Shown here in pieces: positions 1 through 8,315 of a DNA stretch of 64,000 bases (positions are counted from its first letter, which is position 1; every line of letters starts with the position of its first letter). The position numbers and the translations under genes are program-made. The notes under the pieces are model-generated. The model was not told the DNA's origin. It saw only the letters and a list, made by a program, of their open reading frames with translations, and made no database searches. Source of the stretch: Lactarius indigo (Eukaryota; Basidiomycota; Agaricomycetes; Russulales; Russulaceae); NCBI GenBank assembly GCA_025766275.1, contig JAFKAC010000009.1, positions 1,860,001-1,924,000 on the forward strand. Direction: 5' to 3'.

Positions 1-271
1 TGTCTTCCCCTAGGCTGGTTATGAAAAACTGGAAAGGAGTTTCTTCTTCTCCTCTTTTTATCCATAACTGGCATGTTTCCATCATGGTGCCATCTTTGTT
101 TAGTGATCCATCTATGTTCCGGACCAATCTGGGTGGTTTCAAAGGAGTGGTTCCTAACCCAAGTTTTTGGATTAGGTTTCGGTCAATTAGGTTGTCTGTT
201 GCACCGCTGTCCAGCAGCACATTTATGCGAGCTTCTTTGTAGTAAAGGCAAACGAGGACTTTGATTGTCAT
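1..271 (-). CDS. Retroviral-type aspartic protease, N-terminal part of pol (element A, partial)
   Basis: The frame is open from an ATG at 271 to the window edge. It contains the retropepsin active-site signature LLDSGATDNLID, with the catalytic Asp-Ser-Gly at about 200-211. The enzyme would cut the Gag-Pol polyprotein inside virus-like particles. The frame is -1 relative to gag, which ends at the TGA 319-321, and the two frames overlap just upstream of 271. Pol was therefore probably expressed by a -1 frameshift or reinitiation. I saw no classical X-XXY-YYZ slippery heptamer. No stop is seen in the visible 90 codons. Confidence 0.8.
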   Translation of the reverse strand, partial: MTIKVLVCLYYKEARINVLLDSGATDNLIDRNLIQKLGLGTTPLKPPRLVRNIDGSLNKDGTMMETCQLWIKRGEEETPFQFFITSLGED

Positions 272-318
272 AGCACTATCGCGAACACTATACATTGAAT
301 TGGCCTCCCTGTCAGCTC

Positions 319-2010
319 TCACAGGTTGGCATCGCAAAAATCCTGATCTAAGGCATAGTAGCGTCTCTTTTCATCCTCAGTCATGCCTTGGACAAGTGCA
401 TGGGCTTGTTGGACTTTGTCTTCAGTTGTGGTAACAGCCACCAATGAGGTGCTTGCTTCTGGGGTGTATGGGGGTGCAGTGTCCGCTTCTTGGGTGTCTG
501 TGGCTCTGGCTTTGGTTTGGTTGGTAGTGTTTTGTCATTGACAGTTCCTAGCCATGTGTCCTTGCTGTCTGCACTTGAAGCAGCGTCCTTCTTTCATGAG
601 GGCTTTCTTTTCTTCTTTGGTAAGCTTCTTAAAGGGGGTGGAGGTGGTGGCATCTACATCCCTTGCATTTGGGTCTCGCTTTGGTCATCCTTGGTGGACG
701 TTCTGAGTTGGCCCTGGGTTTCTATTCCCTGGTCTGGCTTTTAGCAGCTTCCAGCGTTGATGTTCTGCTCTGGCAGCGGTTTGCCATTCATCCATGGTGT
801 TTGGAATAGTGGTTCGCATTAGGCAAGCACGGTACAGTCCTGTGGGTAGTCCTCTTTTGAAGAATTCTACCGTTCCAGGGGCATCTCTTGCCCATCCTGC
901 TATTCCTGCAAGGTGTTTGAAGTTGAGGATGTAACTGTCCAATGCTCCACCCTGCATCATCAGGCTGATGAGCTTCTGATAGGCCCTTTCTTTGTTTAGG
1001 GTGTTGGTCCAGTCTCTGTCAAAGGTGTTGAGAAAACCGTCCCAAAGGTCTTTGCTGTTTTTGGTGAGGGCTTTGGTGTGGTCTATTAGTGCCGCTTCCA
1101 TGTCATCTTCAGTTTGGTTGACCCATAGTTGTACTCTGGGTCCTTTGAACATTGTAAGGGCGAATAATACTCGTGCATAAGGTTCTTTGATAAGTTCATT
1201 CTCGCTGTTTAACTTGATGTATTGCAGTAGTTCTCTTTTGAACTGACCACTCTCTGTTCTATCTCCAGTGAATGGGGTAGGAGGTGCTCCTTTGAGTCCT
1301 CCTAAGCTTGTTGTTGGTGTTCCCCCTGTTCCGGTGCTTGAGCTGGTACCTGTGCCAGTGCCTGTGGTGTTTATAGCTGACACGATAAGTGTTGGCTGTG
1401 GTGTGATGGGAATCTGGGGTGGTTCGACTGGGGAAGGTAATCTGATTGGTGGTAGTGGGGCTGGGAATCCTTCTTCTGCTGGGGATGGTTCTATCCAAAT
1501 AGGGATAGTGGGGCTGGCTTGTGACAAAGCCTGTGTGGGTACTGTGATGTCTAAGTGGTGTTCTGAGGAGTGAGATGGTTCTGAGTGTGATTCCACTTTG
1601 TCTGAGCTGGGTTCTTCTTCTGAGGAGTCTTGTTGTAGTCCGTATGTTCCTCTAGTGTTCCTTGGTGCTGAGGATGATTGTTGTGTAGGTGCTTCCAGGT
1701 TCTGTTCGTCTTCTTCATTCCACCAGCCTAGTCCTTCAGCAAATCTTTGGGGTGTGATGTTTATGGCTCTGGTGTGGTATGTATTCTGGAAGTATCGGAG
1801 GATGTACCAGTTGTTGTTGATGAATTCTACTGGTCTGAGTTCGCCTTTGATGAGGCACTTGTAGCAAGGTGGTCTGTTTGGTGTTGTGGCCCAGCGAGCT
1901 CCCCTTCCTAGTTGACTGCTTTTAACATGGTGTGGGAGGTCGTCTTGTGTTCTGGTTGTGACTGGGGTCCAATCGTTGTCTGATTCAAAGGTGACACTGA
2001 TGCTAGCCAC
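319..2010 (-). pseudogene. Gag of element A, broken by two TGA codons
   Basis: The capsid/nucleocapsid polyprotein opens at 2010 with MASISVTFESDNDWT and runs to a TGA at 685-687. It continues in the same frame through a lysine-rich linker into a nucleocapsid zinc knuckle, CFKCRQQGHMARNC (C-x2-C-x4-H-x4-C), at 541-582. Right after the knuckle comes a second in-frame TGA (535-537), and the final stop is at 319-321. The middle is low-complexity Ser/Thr/Pro/Gly. The region around 900-1250 is the conserved gag core (retrotransposon gag type, with WVNQTEDDMEA and FLNTFDRDW). Both internal stops are one C-to-T change from an Arg CGA codon. Without suppression the knuckle and Pol would not be made. 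Confidence 0.8.
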
Positions 2011-2206
2011 GATTGTGGTCTGTCTTGGGTGCTGATTTGTGTAAGGGGATGGCTGAAGCAGCCTCTTGTGTCAGGGAGGATCCGTTGCCCGGCTATGCCA
2101 TCATTTCTGGGTTCTGTGGAGTGTCTGGTTGTTGGCTGATGTGTCCTCTTGGATCGTTGCCCACTCTGCTGTGTGGCAGTAGTGTCTTGGGTGTGTTGGA
2201 CGTTGT

Positions 2207-2217
2207 AGACTTGGCTT
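2207..2217 (-). promoter_or_regulatory. Primer-binding site of element A, self-primer type
   Basis: One base after the LTR end, the minus strand reads AAGCCAAGTCT. This is the exact 11-nt complement of AGACTTGGCTT in the same LTR at 2571-2561, the predicted 5' end of the transcript. In Tf1 of Schizosaccharomyces pombe the first 11 nt of the mRNA fold back on the PBS and prime minus-strand synthesis. The layout here is the same. I recognise no tRNA 3' end. Confidence 0.75.
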
Positions 2218-2218
2218 A

Positions 2219-2800
2219 TGTTACGCCCTAGCAGGGGCGTGGGTTCTGGAGGTTCTGAATCACACAAGTACCAAGCGAAGACGTCTGTTGTCTTATTGCT
2301 ATGAAATACAAGTGGCAAAAGTGTGGCACCAAGTGCAGCACTACTCTGTAATGTAGGACTCCTCATCCGAAGTGTCTGACACTTCTCTACACTTGATCTT
2401 GCTAGTGCACAGAGTATAACAGGTGTGACACATTGATATAGTTCAACTGCAAAGACTTTGAGGTGTCCTGGTCAAGGACTGAGGTAGGGGATGCACAAGA
2501 AGAAGGGAATAGAGCGAAGTCACACCAAAGCACGAAGGCAAGGTTGCTAGATTGCAAACGAAGCCAAGTCTGGCTTCCTACAGTCTATAGTACAGGTTTA
2601 TATAGGGCGAGGTTCCAAACAACATGAACACAGACCCACACAAAAACAAAGAGACTAGAAGGAGTAAGAGATATTTGGATCAAGACAAACAACACCACTA
2701 ACAGTAGTAGCTCCTTTGGGTAACAAGGCATGGGACAGAAGGGGAAAGAACAAGATGAGAAACACACTGTAGCTGATGTCTGAAGCGTCAGATCATAACA
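2219..2800 (-). repeat. 5' LTR of element A (family A, 582 bp)
   Basis: On the minus strand it begins TGTTATGATC and ends GGGCGTAACA, so it has TGTTA/TAACA inverted ends. A TATA box (TATATAAA, 2604 down to 2597) lies 33 nt before the segment AGACTTGGCTT (2571-2561), the likely RNA start. A second, truncated copy of its U5 end lies at 5196-5341 on the plus strand. Confidence 0.88.
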
Positions 2801-3791
2801 CTTCATCTGCATTCATGCCCCAGTAAACGTGCCATTGGGTGAGAAATGCCTCGAATTTTGCACGTTCTCTGTCGAATACTGTAGGTGTTTCACCAGCTAA
2901 TTTGTTATTTTGGGGAGGAACAATGAGACCTGCACCTGGTAATCCTCCTCCGGGATGTCCTCCTCCTGGTGGTCTGCCAGGGAATCCTCCAGGGAATCCT
3001 CCGAACCCGTGTCCTTGTGGTGGTGGTCCTCCTCCCGGTAGGTCACCCAGGGGTCCACCCCCTCCACTCGGGGGGTCAGCTACATCTGGCCCAATGGCCC
3101 GATGGATAGCTACATCATCGTCAGTCATATGATGTCCTGTTTGCGGATTGATTGGAGCTAGTATAGCTCATGCTTCTTCTGCAATATGTCGTTGTTCTTC
3201 ACAAGCCAACTGTTCTATAGTGTCAGTGGCTAATTGTACCTCTTCTTGTGTCATGGTGGTAGTGGCCATGGCAACTGCTGGGCTGTGGATGTGGATTACT
3301 TCTGGTTCAGTTTGATGAATGGTAAGGGACTCAGTTTGTTGTATGATATGATCACCAATGGCTCCTAGGCTGGTGTCTTCTGCTGGCATGGTTCCCCTAC
3401 TTGGTGATTGTTGACTGTTAGAGGCTTCTTCTCCGCTAATCCCTTCGTCAGTGTGTTCCTGTGTCTGTCCGTCAATAGGACTGTAATCTGCATGACTATT
3501 GAGTTCTCACACGTTGATGTCACAATTGTAATTTCTTCCTGGTGGTCGTATAATGTCCCAGCAACAATCTATGGGGTTCCAAGTAACCTCGGTCCAACAG
3601 AGGTGTTCAAAATTGAACTCAACAGGTTGGAAATGGTTGGGACCATTAAACTCTACAAAATACCCAGTGTTTTCTCCTCGTTCTCTCCACTGGGCCACTC
3701 CTAAGAATCTTGTTGGTACGTTGCGATCCCCTTGTTGTTCAATGTGATAGGGATGAAAGGACATCCACTGGTCTCTGGTCGAATACACCAT
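2801..3791 (-). pseudogene. Gag N-terminal part of element C, with two TGA codons and truncated by element A
   Basis: The ATG at 3791 lies 8 nt after the PBS and opens MVYSTRDQWMSFHPYHIEQQG. The frame meets TGA at 3507-3509 and again at 3168-3170 but is otherwise continuous to 2801. After the second stop comes a Pro/Gly-rich segment, then FDRERAKFEAFLTQWHVYW, a typical gag-core sequence for this group. There is no frameshift, only two stops, each one C-to-T step from CGA. The protein cannot be complete here because element A is inserted at its gag core. Confidence 0.72.
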
Positions 3792-3798
3792 GATGAGG

Positions 3799-3809
3799 AT
3801 CTTGGTCTT
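3799..3809 (-). promoter_or_regulatory. Primer-binding site of element C, self-primer type
   Basis: Two bases after the LTR end, the minus strand reads AAGACCAAGAT. It is an exact 11-nt complement of ATCTTGGTCTT in the LTR (4054 down to 4044), located 34 nt after the TATA box TATAAATA (4088-4081). This fits Tf1-like self-priming. The adjacent gag ATG at 3791 leaves an unusually short leader. Confidence 0.78.
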
Positions 3810-3811
3810 AA

Positions 3812-4319
3812 TGTTACACTCCACCGGCATGAGTCCAACTTGGACCTTGAGATAGGTGTAATCGACTTAGCAAAAACTGGGCGAATGGGGATCACGTGTC
3901 AACCCAACGCGGCTGAACAGGGGCACTATGGGCACACGCTGCAGCAAAGGTAAAGAAGTACTATCCCTTAGCGGATAGAAGTGGAGGTACTCTTAGTCCG
4001 AGACTAAGGCAGACAGGAGACGAGTCAAGAGGGTGGATTGAAGAAGACCAAGATGGGGACTCTTGGTCTTCCAATGTGACTATTTATACAGATACATGTG
4101 GGCTTTAAAGTGCCACTGGAATAGTAGGTAACCAATAGTGTAACTAGCTTGAACCCTAGTACAGTTATCCTAGGAATGAGTCATACATGAGTCACAATCA
4201 CATGCGAACTACTATGCTGACTGATGTGATGTAAGAGTCCATGACTAATACTACTATCGGGTTGTAGTCATAACCAACCATGAGTCATCCACAACACGTA
4301 ATAAGTCCATACTGTAACA
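3812..4319 (-). repeat. 5' LTR of element C (family C, 508 bp)
   Basis: The minus strand begins TGTTACAGTATGGAC and ends GGTGGAGTGTAACA. It aligns along its length with the plus-strand solo LTR at 9032-9529, including the TATAAATA box, the GAAGACCAAGA...TCTTGGTCTTC palindrome and the TGTTACRGTA start. Confidence 0.88.
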
Positions 4320-4690
4320 TCAGAGGTGTGAATCCATTTGTCTTGGGGCTCATCCCTGGATCCCCCCATCTCTACGGCAAACCCCTCTACACCTATCCAA
4401 TGCTGTTGGCAGTGGGACATGCCCACATCGCCCACAAGGACCTGGTCATCCTTGTGTCAGACAAGATCACCGACTGTGCACTCAACCACATAGGGGACGA
4501 GTCCCTGGTTGCAGAGGTGACACACTACTGGGCTGCTGCATATGAAGAAGAGTGGCTGGCTGCATGTATCCGCCAGCTGAAGGTGATGGCGCTAGCTGCG
4601 AAGGATGACAAACTCAACTGCATCTATCGGCTGGAGAGGGCCAATGTGTTTGAGAGGATTAGCGACAAGCAGTCAACTTGGCTGGCTTGA
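4320..4690 (+). pseudogene. C-terminal tail of an element-B reading frame, function unrecognised
   Basis: About 120 codons are open to a TGA just before 4690, ending in ERISDKQSTWLA. The sequence is hydrophilic with a weakly helical C-terminal part (LIRQLKVMALAAKD-like region rich in Ala, Lys and Glu). I see no reverse transcriptase, RNase H, integrase or chromodomain motif. By position it is the last internal coding sequence of the element, so it could be the end of pol or an extra 3' frame. The upstream part is lost because element C has inserted at its left end. Confidence 0.5.
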
Positions 4691-4720
4691 GACTTCTGGT
4701 GAGTCTGGGGTCTCACAATG

Positions 4721-4732
4721 AAAAGGGGGTGG
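4721..4732 (+). promoter_or_regulatory. Polypurine tract of element B
   Basis: AAAAGGGGGTGG directly abuts the TGTTACA start of the 3' LTR. Such tracts survive RNase H and prime plus-strand synthesis. It fixes the element's orientation as plus. Confidence 0.65.
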
Positions 4733-5195
4733 TGTTACATTTCAGATCGGAACCCTTACTGTACCAGTTGTGACTACAGCTGTAAGGTATATTAGTCATG
4801 GACTCGGAGTTTACGATAGGAGGTAGGTGTTAGAAACTGACTTGATCCTAGTAGTAGTAGTAGTAGTAGTAGTATTAGGGTTTGCTCCCTTTTCACAATA
4901 CGTTGGATGCTACATACTGTGACTCATAGCAGCACTTGAAAGTCTGCTCAACTTGTATTTAATGTGGTTTGCAAAGACCAAGATACGCCATCTTGGTCTT
5001 CTTCAATTGTCACTTCTCTGTCTCATCTCCTTGCCTTTGTCTCTTCAGTTTTCCTCTATACAAGGAAGTGCTGTTTGCCTAGTGTCTTTGAACATCTAGG
5101 AGTGCCTGCATGCCATACGTCTCAGATGTGCTTAGCTAAGTCCAGTCACCCTCATTTATGAGCTCAAGTCGAGCTAACGTCGTGACAGCGTTACA
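4733..5195 (+). repeat. 3' LTR of element B (family B)
   Basis: It starts TGTTACATTTCAG and ends CAGCGTTACA. A TATA-like TATTTAA (4956) lies 34 nt before ATCTTGGTCTT (4990-5000), which is the right half of the palindrome AAGACCAAGAT-ACGCC-ATCTTGGTCTT. It contains a (TAG)n run around 4851-4873 that is shorter in the other copy at 6765-7296. Confidence 0.85.
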
Positions 5196-5341
5196 CAAGA
5201 AGCCCTATATTACAGAGTAGTGCTGCACCTTGTGCCACAATCTTGCCACTTGTATTTCATAGCAATAAGACAACAGACATCTTCACTTGATACTTGTGCG
5301 ATTCAGAACCCTCAGACCCATGCCCCTGCTAGGGCGTAACA
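5196..5341 (+). repeat. Truncated LTR of family A (U5 end)
   Basis: It aligns with the U5 end of the LTR at 2219-2800, in the opposite orientation, down to the shared terminal AGGGCGTAACA. Most differences are transitions. Its left side is cut at 5195/5196 by element B, so this is the oldest recognisable layer of the nest. Confidence 0.8.
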
Positions 5342-5390
5342 CTTAGCAAGTGAAGCAAAGTGGTGTCTGGCACACAAACAGTGAGAACTG
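5342..5390 (-). repeat. Short fragment of LTR family D (R/U5 start)
   Basis: Read on the minus strand this matches the stretch after the TATA box in LTR D (ATCAGTTCTCACTG then GTGTGCCAGACAC). It is a debris fragment between the family A remnant and the inverted LTR D pair. Confidence 0.5.
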
Positions 5391-5439
5391 ATATTACATT
5401 TTGGAGAGGAGAAGACATACCTGGCACATAAACAGTGAG

Positions 5440-5880
5440 TGTTGATAAGTGACCCTTGTGCATTTAGCAGCTCGTATGGACCAGACTTGCAGCATGGACT
5501 GCTTTAGATTAGATTAATTGGACCTGTAGATTACTTACATTTGATCTGTACAATCTAGCATTGATCATTGCGTCATGTATGACATCATGTACTATGACAT
5601 CATGTAGAACACTCTGGACACTTCATTGTACTCTGTCCTTTGTTCTCCTTTAGTTCTTATCTTTATTATGATGTCACTATGATATCATCCTTGTCTGGAC
5701 TTTCCTTGTTCTTGCACACCTTGTTCTCTTTACACACACTCCTTTATAGAACAATGTGTTCCTTGTATTCTGTGACACTCTGTTACTTACCTTGTAGTTG
5801 TGTCACCCTCCTGTATAGTATAAGTAGTAGTGCTTGTACGCTCCTGGTCCACATCAGTTCCCTCACTGTTGTGTGCCAGA
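5440..5880 (+). repeat. LTR family D, plus-oriented arm of an inverted pair
   Basis: It starts TGTTGATAAGTGACC. A TATA box (TATAAGTA, 5819) lies 32 nt before ACATCAGTTC (5851). The same features occur in mirror image at 5994-6417. The right boundary is not certain. Confidence 0.65.
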
Positions 5881-5993
5881 CACTCTTGCTTTACCTTGCT
5901 TGACTCCTGTTGCTGCTCTCCAGCCACCCAGCCTATCTCACCACAGTCTTCTTAGTTCACTGTGAGTATGCTGCCTTTGTGTGCTGTTCATCA

Positions 5994-6417
5994 GTGAGAA
6001 CTGATGTGGACCAGGAGCATACAAAGTACTCTACTTATACTTTTACAGAGGCATGACACTACTACAAAGATGGTAACTACAAGTCACAGAGTACAAGGGA
6101 TGCATTGTTCTACAATAGGACAAAGGAGTGTGCAAAAGGAGAACAAGGCATATAGAACAAAAGAAAGTCTAGACAAGTATGATATCATAGTGACATCACA
6201 ATAAAGATAATGCTAGAAAGAGGACAAAGAATGAAGTACAATGAAGAGTCCAGAGTAGTCCATATGATGTCATTGTACAGTGATGTCATAGATAAGCTAA
6301 GAAGTCCAAGATTGTATAGATCATATAATCTAATCTACAGGTCAATATATCTTATCTAAAGCAGTCCATATCTGCAAGTCCTTTGAGCTGCTAAGTGCAC
6401 GTAGGTCACTTATCAAT
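5994..6417 (-). repeat. LTR family D, minus-oriented arm of an inverted pair
   Basis: Its reverse complement starts at about 6417 with TTGATAAGTGACC and follows the plus arm closely, including TATA (6039) and ACATCAGTTC (from 6007), again 32 nt apart. About 110 bp separate the two arms. I see no gag or pol sequence between them. Confidence 0.65.
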
Positions 6418-6764
6418 AGAAACCATACATTTTATACTACTGGGTTTTTATTTTATTTGTAAATATGAGTTGTAAGTAATTGTGAACCATCAAACACATG
6501 AGAATGCATCATAAGGGTTGTAAAGTAAATACACTGTAAGGCCTCTCAACCAAGGCAAAAGGTCATAGCTATCCATCACAGGGTCATACTGAAATTGAGA
6601 CTGAAGCCAAAACCAAATGTGAAACAGTGGAATTGAGACTGCGGGCTAAGGGTGGTATGTGGCTGTGGCCCTTGTGACATCAGGCTCAGCATGCTTGTGC
6701 TTGATCTGAAGAAATAACCTAACAATGATAGTGATCAACAGGAACTGAAATCAGAGTGGTATAG
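6418..6764. other. AT-rich spacer, no gene seen
   Basis: I see no open frame of note, no RNA gene and no repeat here. It is probably old host sequence that flanks the solo LTR at 6765. Confidence 0.5.
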
Positions 6765-7296
6765 TGTCACGTTTCTGGCTGTGGACCCTTACTGTACCGG
6801 TTGTGACTACGGCTGTAAGGTAAATTAGTCACAGACTCACGGCCTTAGGCCCTTATGATGGTGATACAGTAGTACGATAGGAGATTGGGTGCGATAGCTG
6901 ACTGAGGATGGACGCCACTAATACTAGTAGTAGTAGTATTAGGATTTGAGTTACTTATGCGATACATTGGACGCTACCTTACTGTGACTCATAGCAGCAC
7001 TTGAAAGCCTGCTCGACTTGTATTTAAGACTGCTTGTGAAGACCAAGATACACCATCTTGGTCTTCTTGAATTGTCACTTGTCTTATCCTTCTCTTGCTC
7101 GTCCGCCTTCCAGTATTCTCTGGTTTTTCTTCTTATCCCGATTCTACGTTCGTCAAGTCAGAGAAGCGAGACTTGCCGGTGTGCCTTCACACATTCACTA
7201 AGGCAAGAGCACGGGTCTCCGTACCGTCGTGACTATTCGCTAAGTTGTTACCATCACATTGCGCTCAAGTCGAGCTAACGTCGTGACGGCGTTACA
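6765..7296 (+). repeat. Solo LTR of family B with 5-bp target duplication TATAG
   Basis: It runs from TGTCACGTTTCTGG to GGCGTTACA and matches the element-B 3' LTR. The flanks are TATAG (6760-6764) and TATAG (7297-7301), a perfect 5-bp duplication, so the insertion was complete and has since lost its interior by LTR-LTR recombination. TATTTAA at 7021 is 34 nt before ATCTTGGTCTT (7055-7065). Confidence 0.88.
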
Positions 7297-7301
7297 TATA
7301 G

Positions 7302-7771
7302 TAACAGCTGAAGGCCATAGTCCAAAAATTAGAGCATAGGATCACTCATGCTGAGGCAAGACAACTCCCCTGGGCCATCAGCCTGGTATGGTCCAGACAG
7401 GATCCCAGTGCCACATGCTCCCCCATAAGTCAGGCTCACTGCACATTTCAGCAAACTAACTTTATTGGGCAATATTGGGGTGCAACCAAGTTTTGATATC
7501 ACACAGCACCCTGATCAACTACAATCAAGGAGATGGAGAAGATGGTAAAGGAATCTCTTGACAATGTTCCTCTCCTTCAAATTCAAAGGTGTGTTTCTTT
7601 TTTGTTTTCTCAATTGTCTCCCAAACTCACACCCTGTTCTCTAGGTTCACAAATTGTTCAGCTTGTTTCATTGCTGCTTACAGGGAGGGTCTGTTGGGCA
7701 CACAGGTGGCTTGGGCTAATAAGAAGTATCATAGTCATTGTACACTACCACCTCAATGTATCCTAGAGGCT
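7302..7771. other. Spacer between solo LTR B and the copia element, no gene seen
   Basis: The sequence is AT-rich with no frame I could support. With 13790 onward it forms the original target of the copia insertion. Confidence 0.45.
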
Positions 7772-7776
7772 AGAAC

Positions 7777-8303
7777 TGTTGAAGTGAGTTCTAATATTAT
7801 CTTATCGATTGTTTCCTTTGTACCCGTATGGACTGTGTGCAAACCCGCACAAGTCCCTTTGATTTACTGCCTCGGCTTGTTATTTTCTTGTGTTCGGATG
7901 CTGGACCGTATGTCCTGGATCCTGTCCCAGTCATACTTGGCCGCGGATTCACTATACCGTCGCTCTGCAGAAGCAGAGCATAAAACTTCCAACTATACAG
8001 TTTATATTTCCTACAGTTATATAAGTCCCTACTTCTGCTCAGTAGTACCTCAGCTTTTGCCCTGTTAGTGCGTGCAAACACTGAGGTAAGTTATCCGTAC
8101 TACACTTTATATTCGCCTGTGCTCATACACTTCGTAGTATATTGTCTTCTCATGCAGGTGAATAGATTATTAGCTTTTGCCCTGTTAGTGTGTGCAAATG
8201 CTGAGTATATTGTCTTCTCGTGCAAACATATTCCACGTGCACGATCATTCACTAACAAGTTTATTTACTATCTATTCATTCTGAGCGTCCATACCTCGTA
8301 AGA
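7777..8303 (+). repeat. 5' LTR of the copia element
   Basis: 527 bp from TGTTGAAGTG to CCTCGTAAGA, so the right end is GA rather than the usual CA. It contains a direct repeat of about 34 bp, AGCTTTTGCCCTGTTAGTG and following bases, at 8052 and again at 8172 (period 120). Between the two lies a GTAAGT...CATGCAG pair resembling an intron. Confidence 0.93.
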
Positions 8304-8315
8304 GGTTATGGGCCC
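8304..8315 (+). promoter_or_regulatory. Copia-type primer-binding site (initiator tRNA-Met anticodon region)
   Basis: GGTTATGGGCCC directly follows the LTR. It is complementary to the anticodon stem-loop region of eukaryotic initiator tRNA-Met (GGGCCCATAACC), the half-tRNA primer known for Drosophila copia. The ATG inside it (8308-8310) is also the first in-frame ATG of gag. Confidence 0.8.

Larger units (their letters stand above)
1..2800 (-). mobile_element. Ty3/gypsy-type retrotransposon A, 5' part, runs off the left edge
   Basis: Reading leftward on the minus strand, the order is LTR (2219-2800), primer-binding site, gag with a CCHC knuckle, then protease. The rest of pol and the 3' LTR lie outside the window. 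It is inserted in the gag of element C: that reading frame runs unbroken from the right up to 2801 and stops where LTR A begins. The 5-bp target duplication cannot be checked because the other end is missing. Two in-frame TGA codons in gag suggest it can no longer move by itself. The gypsy assignment rests on the gag/knuckle/protease order, the self-primer type PBS and TG...CA LTR ends. Reverse transcriptase and integrase are not visible, so the clade is not proven. Confidence 0.85.
2801..4319 (-). mobile_element. Ty3/gypsy-type retrotransposon C, 5' part, interrupted by element A
   Basis: On the minus strand it consists of a 508-bp LTR (3812-4319), a self-primer PBS (3799-3809) and gag from 3791 leftward until element A cuts in at 2800/2801. 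The remainder of gag, pol and the 3' LTR should lie left of the window, beyond element A. It is itself inserted into element B, whose 3' internal sequence starts at 4320. A solo LTR of the same family is at 9032-9529. Confidence 0.8.
4320..5195 (+). mobile_element. Retrotransposon B, 3' end (internal tail, polypurine tract and 3' LTR)
   Basis: Internal coding sequence to 4690 is followed by a polypurine tract (AAAAGGGGGTGG, 4721-4732) and an LTR (4733-5195). The left part is cut off by element C at 4319/4320. The element is inserted into an LTR of family A, whose remnant resumes at 5196. No target duplication can be checked because the 5' end is outside the window. Confidence 0.75.

Noticed and set aside
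1268..1573. Plus-strand open frame of about 100 codons inside element A gag
   Set aside because: Antisense shadow of the low-complexity Ser/Thr/Gly part of gag.
4845..4875. (TAG)n microsatellite as a feature of interest
   Set aside because: It is a short simple repeat inside LTR B that differs in length between copies; ordinary slippage explains it.
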